A stretch of DNA of 64,000 nt, taken from contig JAFGAL010000004.1 of assembly GCA_016933695.1 (NCBI GenBank), positions 1 through 64,000 on the forward strand, written 5' to 3'. Shown here in pieces: positions 63,615 through 64,000 of the stretch. Under the pieces are notes generated by a model. The model was not told the origin of the DNA. It searched no databases and worked only from the letters and a program-made list of their open reading frames with translations. The translations under genes and the position numbers were made by a program. This DNA comes from Candidatus Zixiibacteriota bacterium. Its GTDB lineage: Bacteria > Zixibacteria > MSB-5A5 > GN15 > PGXB01. Every line of letters begins with the position of its first letter. The first letter of the stretch is position 1.

Positions 63615-64000
63615 TTAATGCTGGTCGGGAGACTGACTCGTTTCCGTCTGTTTCTCGCGGGCTTCGGTCATACGCTGAATGAAGCCCGTGTCGAAATTGC
63701 CGGATACGAAGTCGGGATGGTCTAAAATCTTTTTATGATAATCGATCGTGGTCGGCACTCCCTCGACGATAAACTCCTCGAGCGCGAAACGCATTTTCTG
63801 AATCGCCTCGCGGCGCGAGGGCGCCCGCACGATCAACTTGGCTATCATGGAATCGTAAAACGGCGGGATGACATACTTGGCATACGCCGCGGTGTCGACC
63901 CGCACGCCGTGCCCGCCGGGAACATGAAAAGACCTGATCTCCCCCGGCGTCGGGCGGAAATCGTTTTCGGCGTCCTCGGCGTTGATGCGACATTCGATAC
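63615..64000 (-). CDS. accC: Biotin carboxylase, C-terminal part (partial)
   Basis: The reading frame is open to the right edge of the window; at least 128 residues are seen. It shows [36 protein letters not shown] and [13 protein letters not shown], diagnostic of the biotin carboxylase C-terminal domain of acetyl-CoA carboxylase, which carboxylates biotin on AccB. The C-terminus ([14 protein letters not shown]) is polar. It lies upstream of gcvH on the same strand. Confidence 0.96.
   Translation of the reverse strand, partial: IECRINAEDAENDFRPTPGEIRSFHVPGGHGVRVDTAAYAKYVIPPFYDSMIAKLIVRAPSRREAIQKMRFALEEFIVEGVPTTIDYHKKILDHPDFVSGNFDTGFIQRMTEAREKQTETSQSPDQH

Overview
The window is a dense housekeeping stretch of a Gram-negative, outer-membrane-bearing bacterium. 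Nearly all genes lie on the minus strand in long operons. The best lineage clue is a 1961-residue SprA-type outer-membrane protein (type IX secretion translocon family), which points to the FCB superphylum. Other clues are a two-subunit glycine decarboxylase, selenocysteine genes (selA, selB), MlaE/MlaF, a slipin/NfeD pair and a tRNA-Gly/tRNA-Thr/tuf cluster. A candidate phylum of the FCB group, such as Zixibacteria, fits best, but this placement is inference. Promoters resemble sigma-70 sites (TTGACA / TATAAT). Neither tRNA gene encodes its CCA end.

Layout, left to right. 1-611: 5' end of tuf with tRNA-Thr and tRNA-Gly upstream and two promoters. 630-1410: a YIP1 membrane protein with a palindromic site ahead of it. 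1492-6713: xseA, xseB, ispA, dxs, nadK. 6792-12381: uvrC, an NlpC/P60 lipoprotein, a UbiA prenyltransferase, cdsA, uppS and an exported protein of unknown function. 12559-13200: a plus-strand putative barrel protein. 13171-21690: DUF494, coaBC, family-4 UDG, dnaB, mlaE, mlaF, radA, a flavin reductase and tgt, transcribed right to left. 21716-24784: purN, purC, purH. 25093-26418: glnA with its terminator. 26667-27179: a plus-strand lipoprotein. 27200-34123: aspS, phoH, pgpH, ybeY and a CorC/CNNM protein. 34181-34751: a plus-strand PTS EIIA-like protein. 34755-37692: a PEBP lipoprotein, then slipin and NfeD. 37738-42598: selA, selB and an amidohydrolase. 42711-52235: recG, DUF1844, murB, sprA. 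52292-53675: a plus-strand secreted serpin. 53676-54246: a gene-free block of palindromic repeats. 54247-57363: pyrR, pyrB, pyrC behind a PyrR-binding leader. 57449-64000: accC (partial), gcvH, gcvPA, a zinc-ribbon/DUF2007 protein, a thioredoxin-TPR lipoprotein and gcvPB, then a terminator and a double-NBD ECF-type ATPase.

Functionally, the region joins envelope building (isoprenoid supply by dxs and ispA, carrier lipid by uppS, phospholipid by cdsA, MurB, Mla, SprA), nucleotide synthesis (pur, pyr), DNA replication and repair (dnaB, radA, recG, uvrC, xseAB, udg) and glycine cleavage. I see no obvious phage, defence or CRISPR locus. The most notable signals are regulatory. Three genes (uppS, murB, recG) have promoters placed so that transcription should begin at the start codon. 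The pyr leader contains a textbook PyrR-binding hairpin. A terminator abuts the start of the ECF ATPase gene. The sprA signal peptide is readable but has no usable start codon. A roughly 550-bp palindrome cluster follows the serpin.
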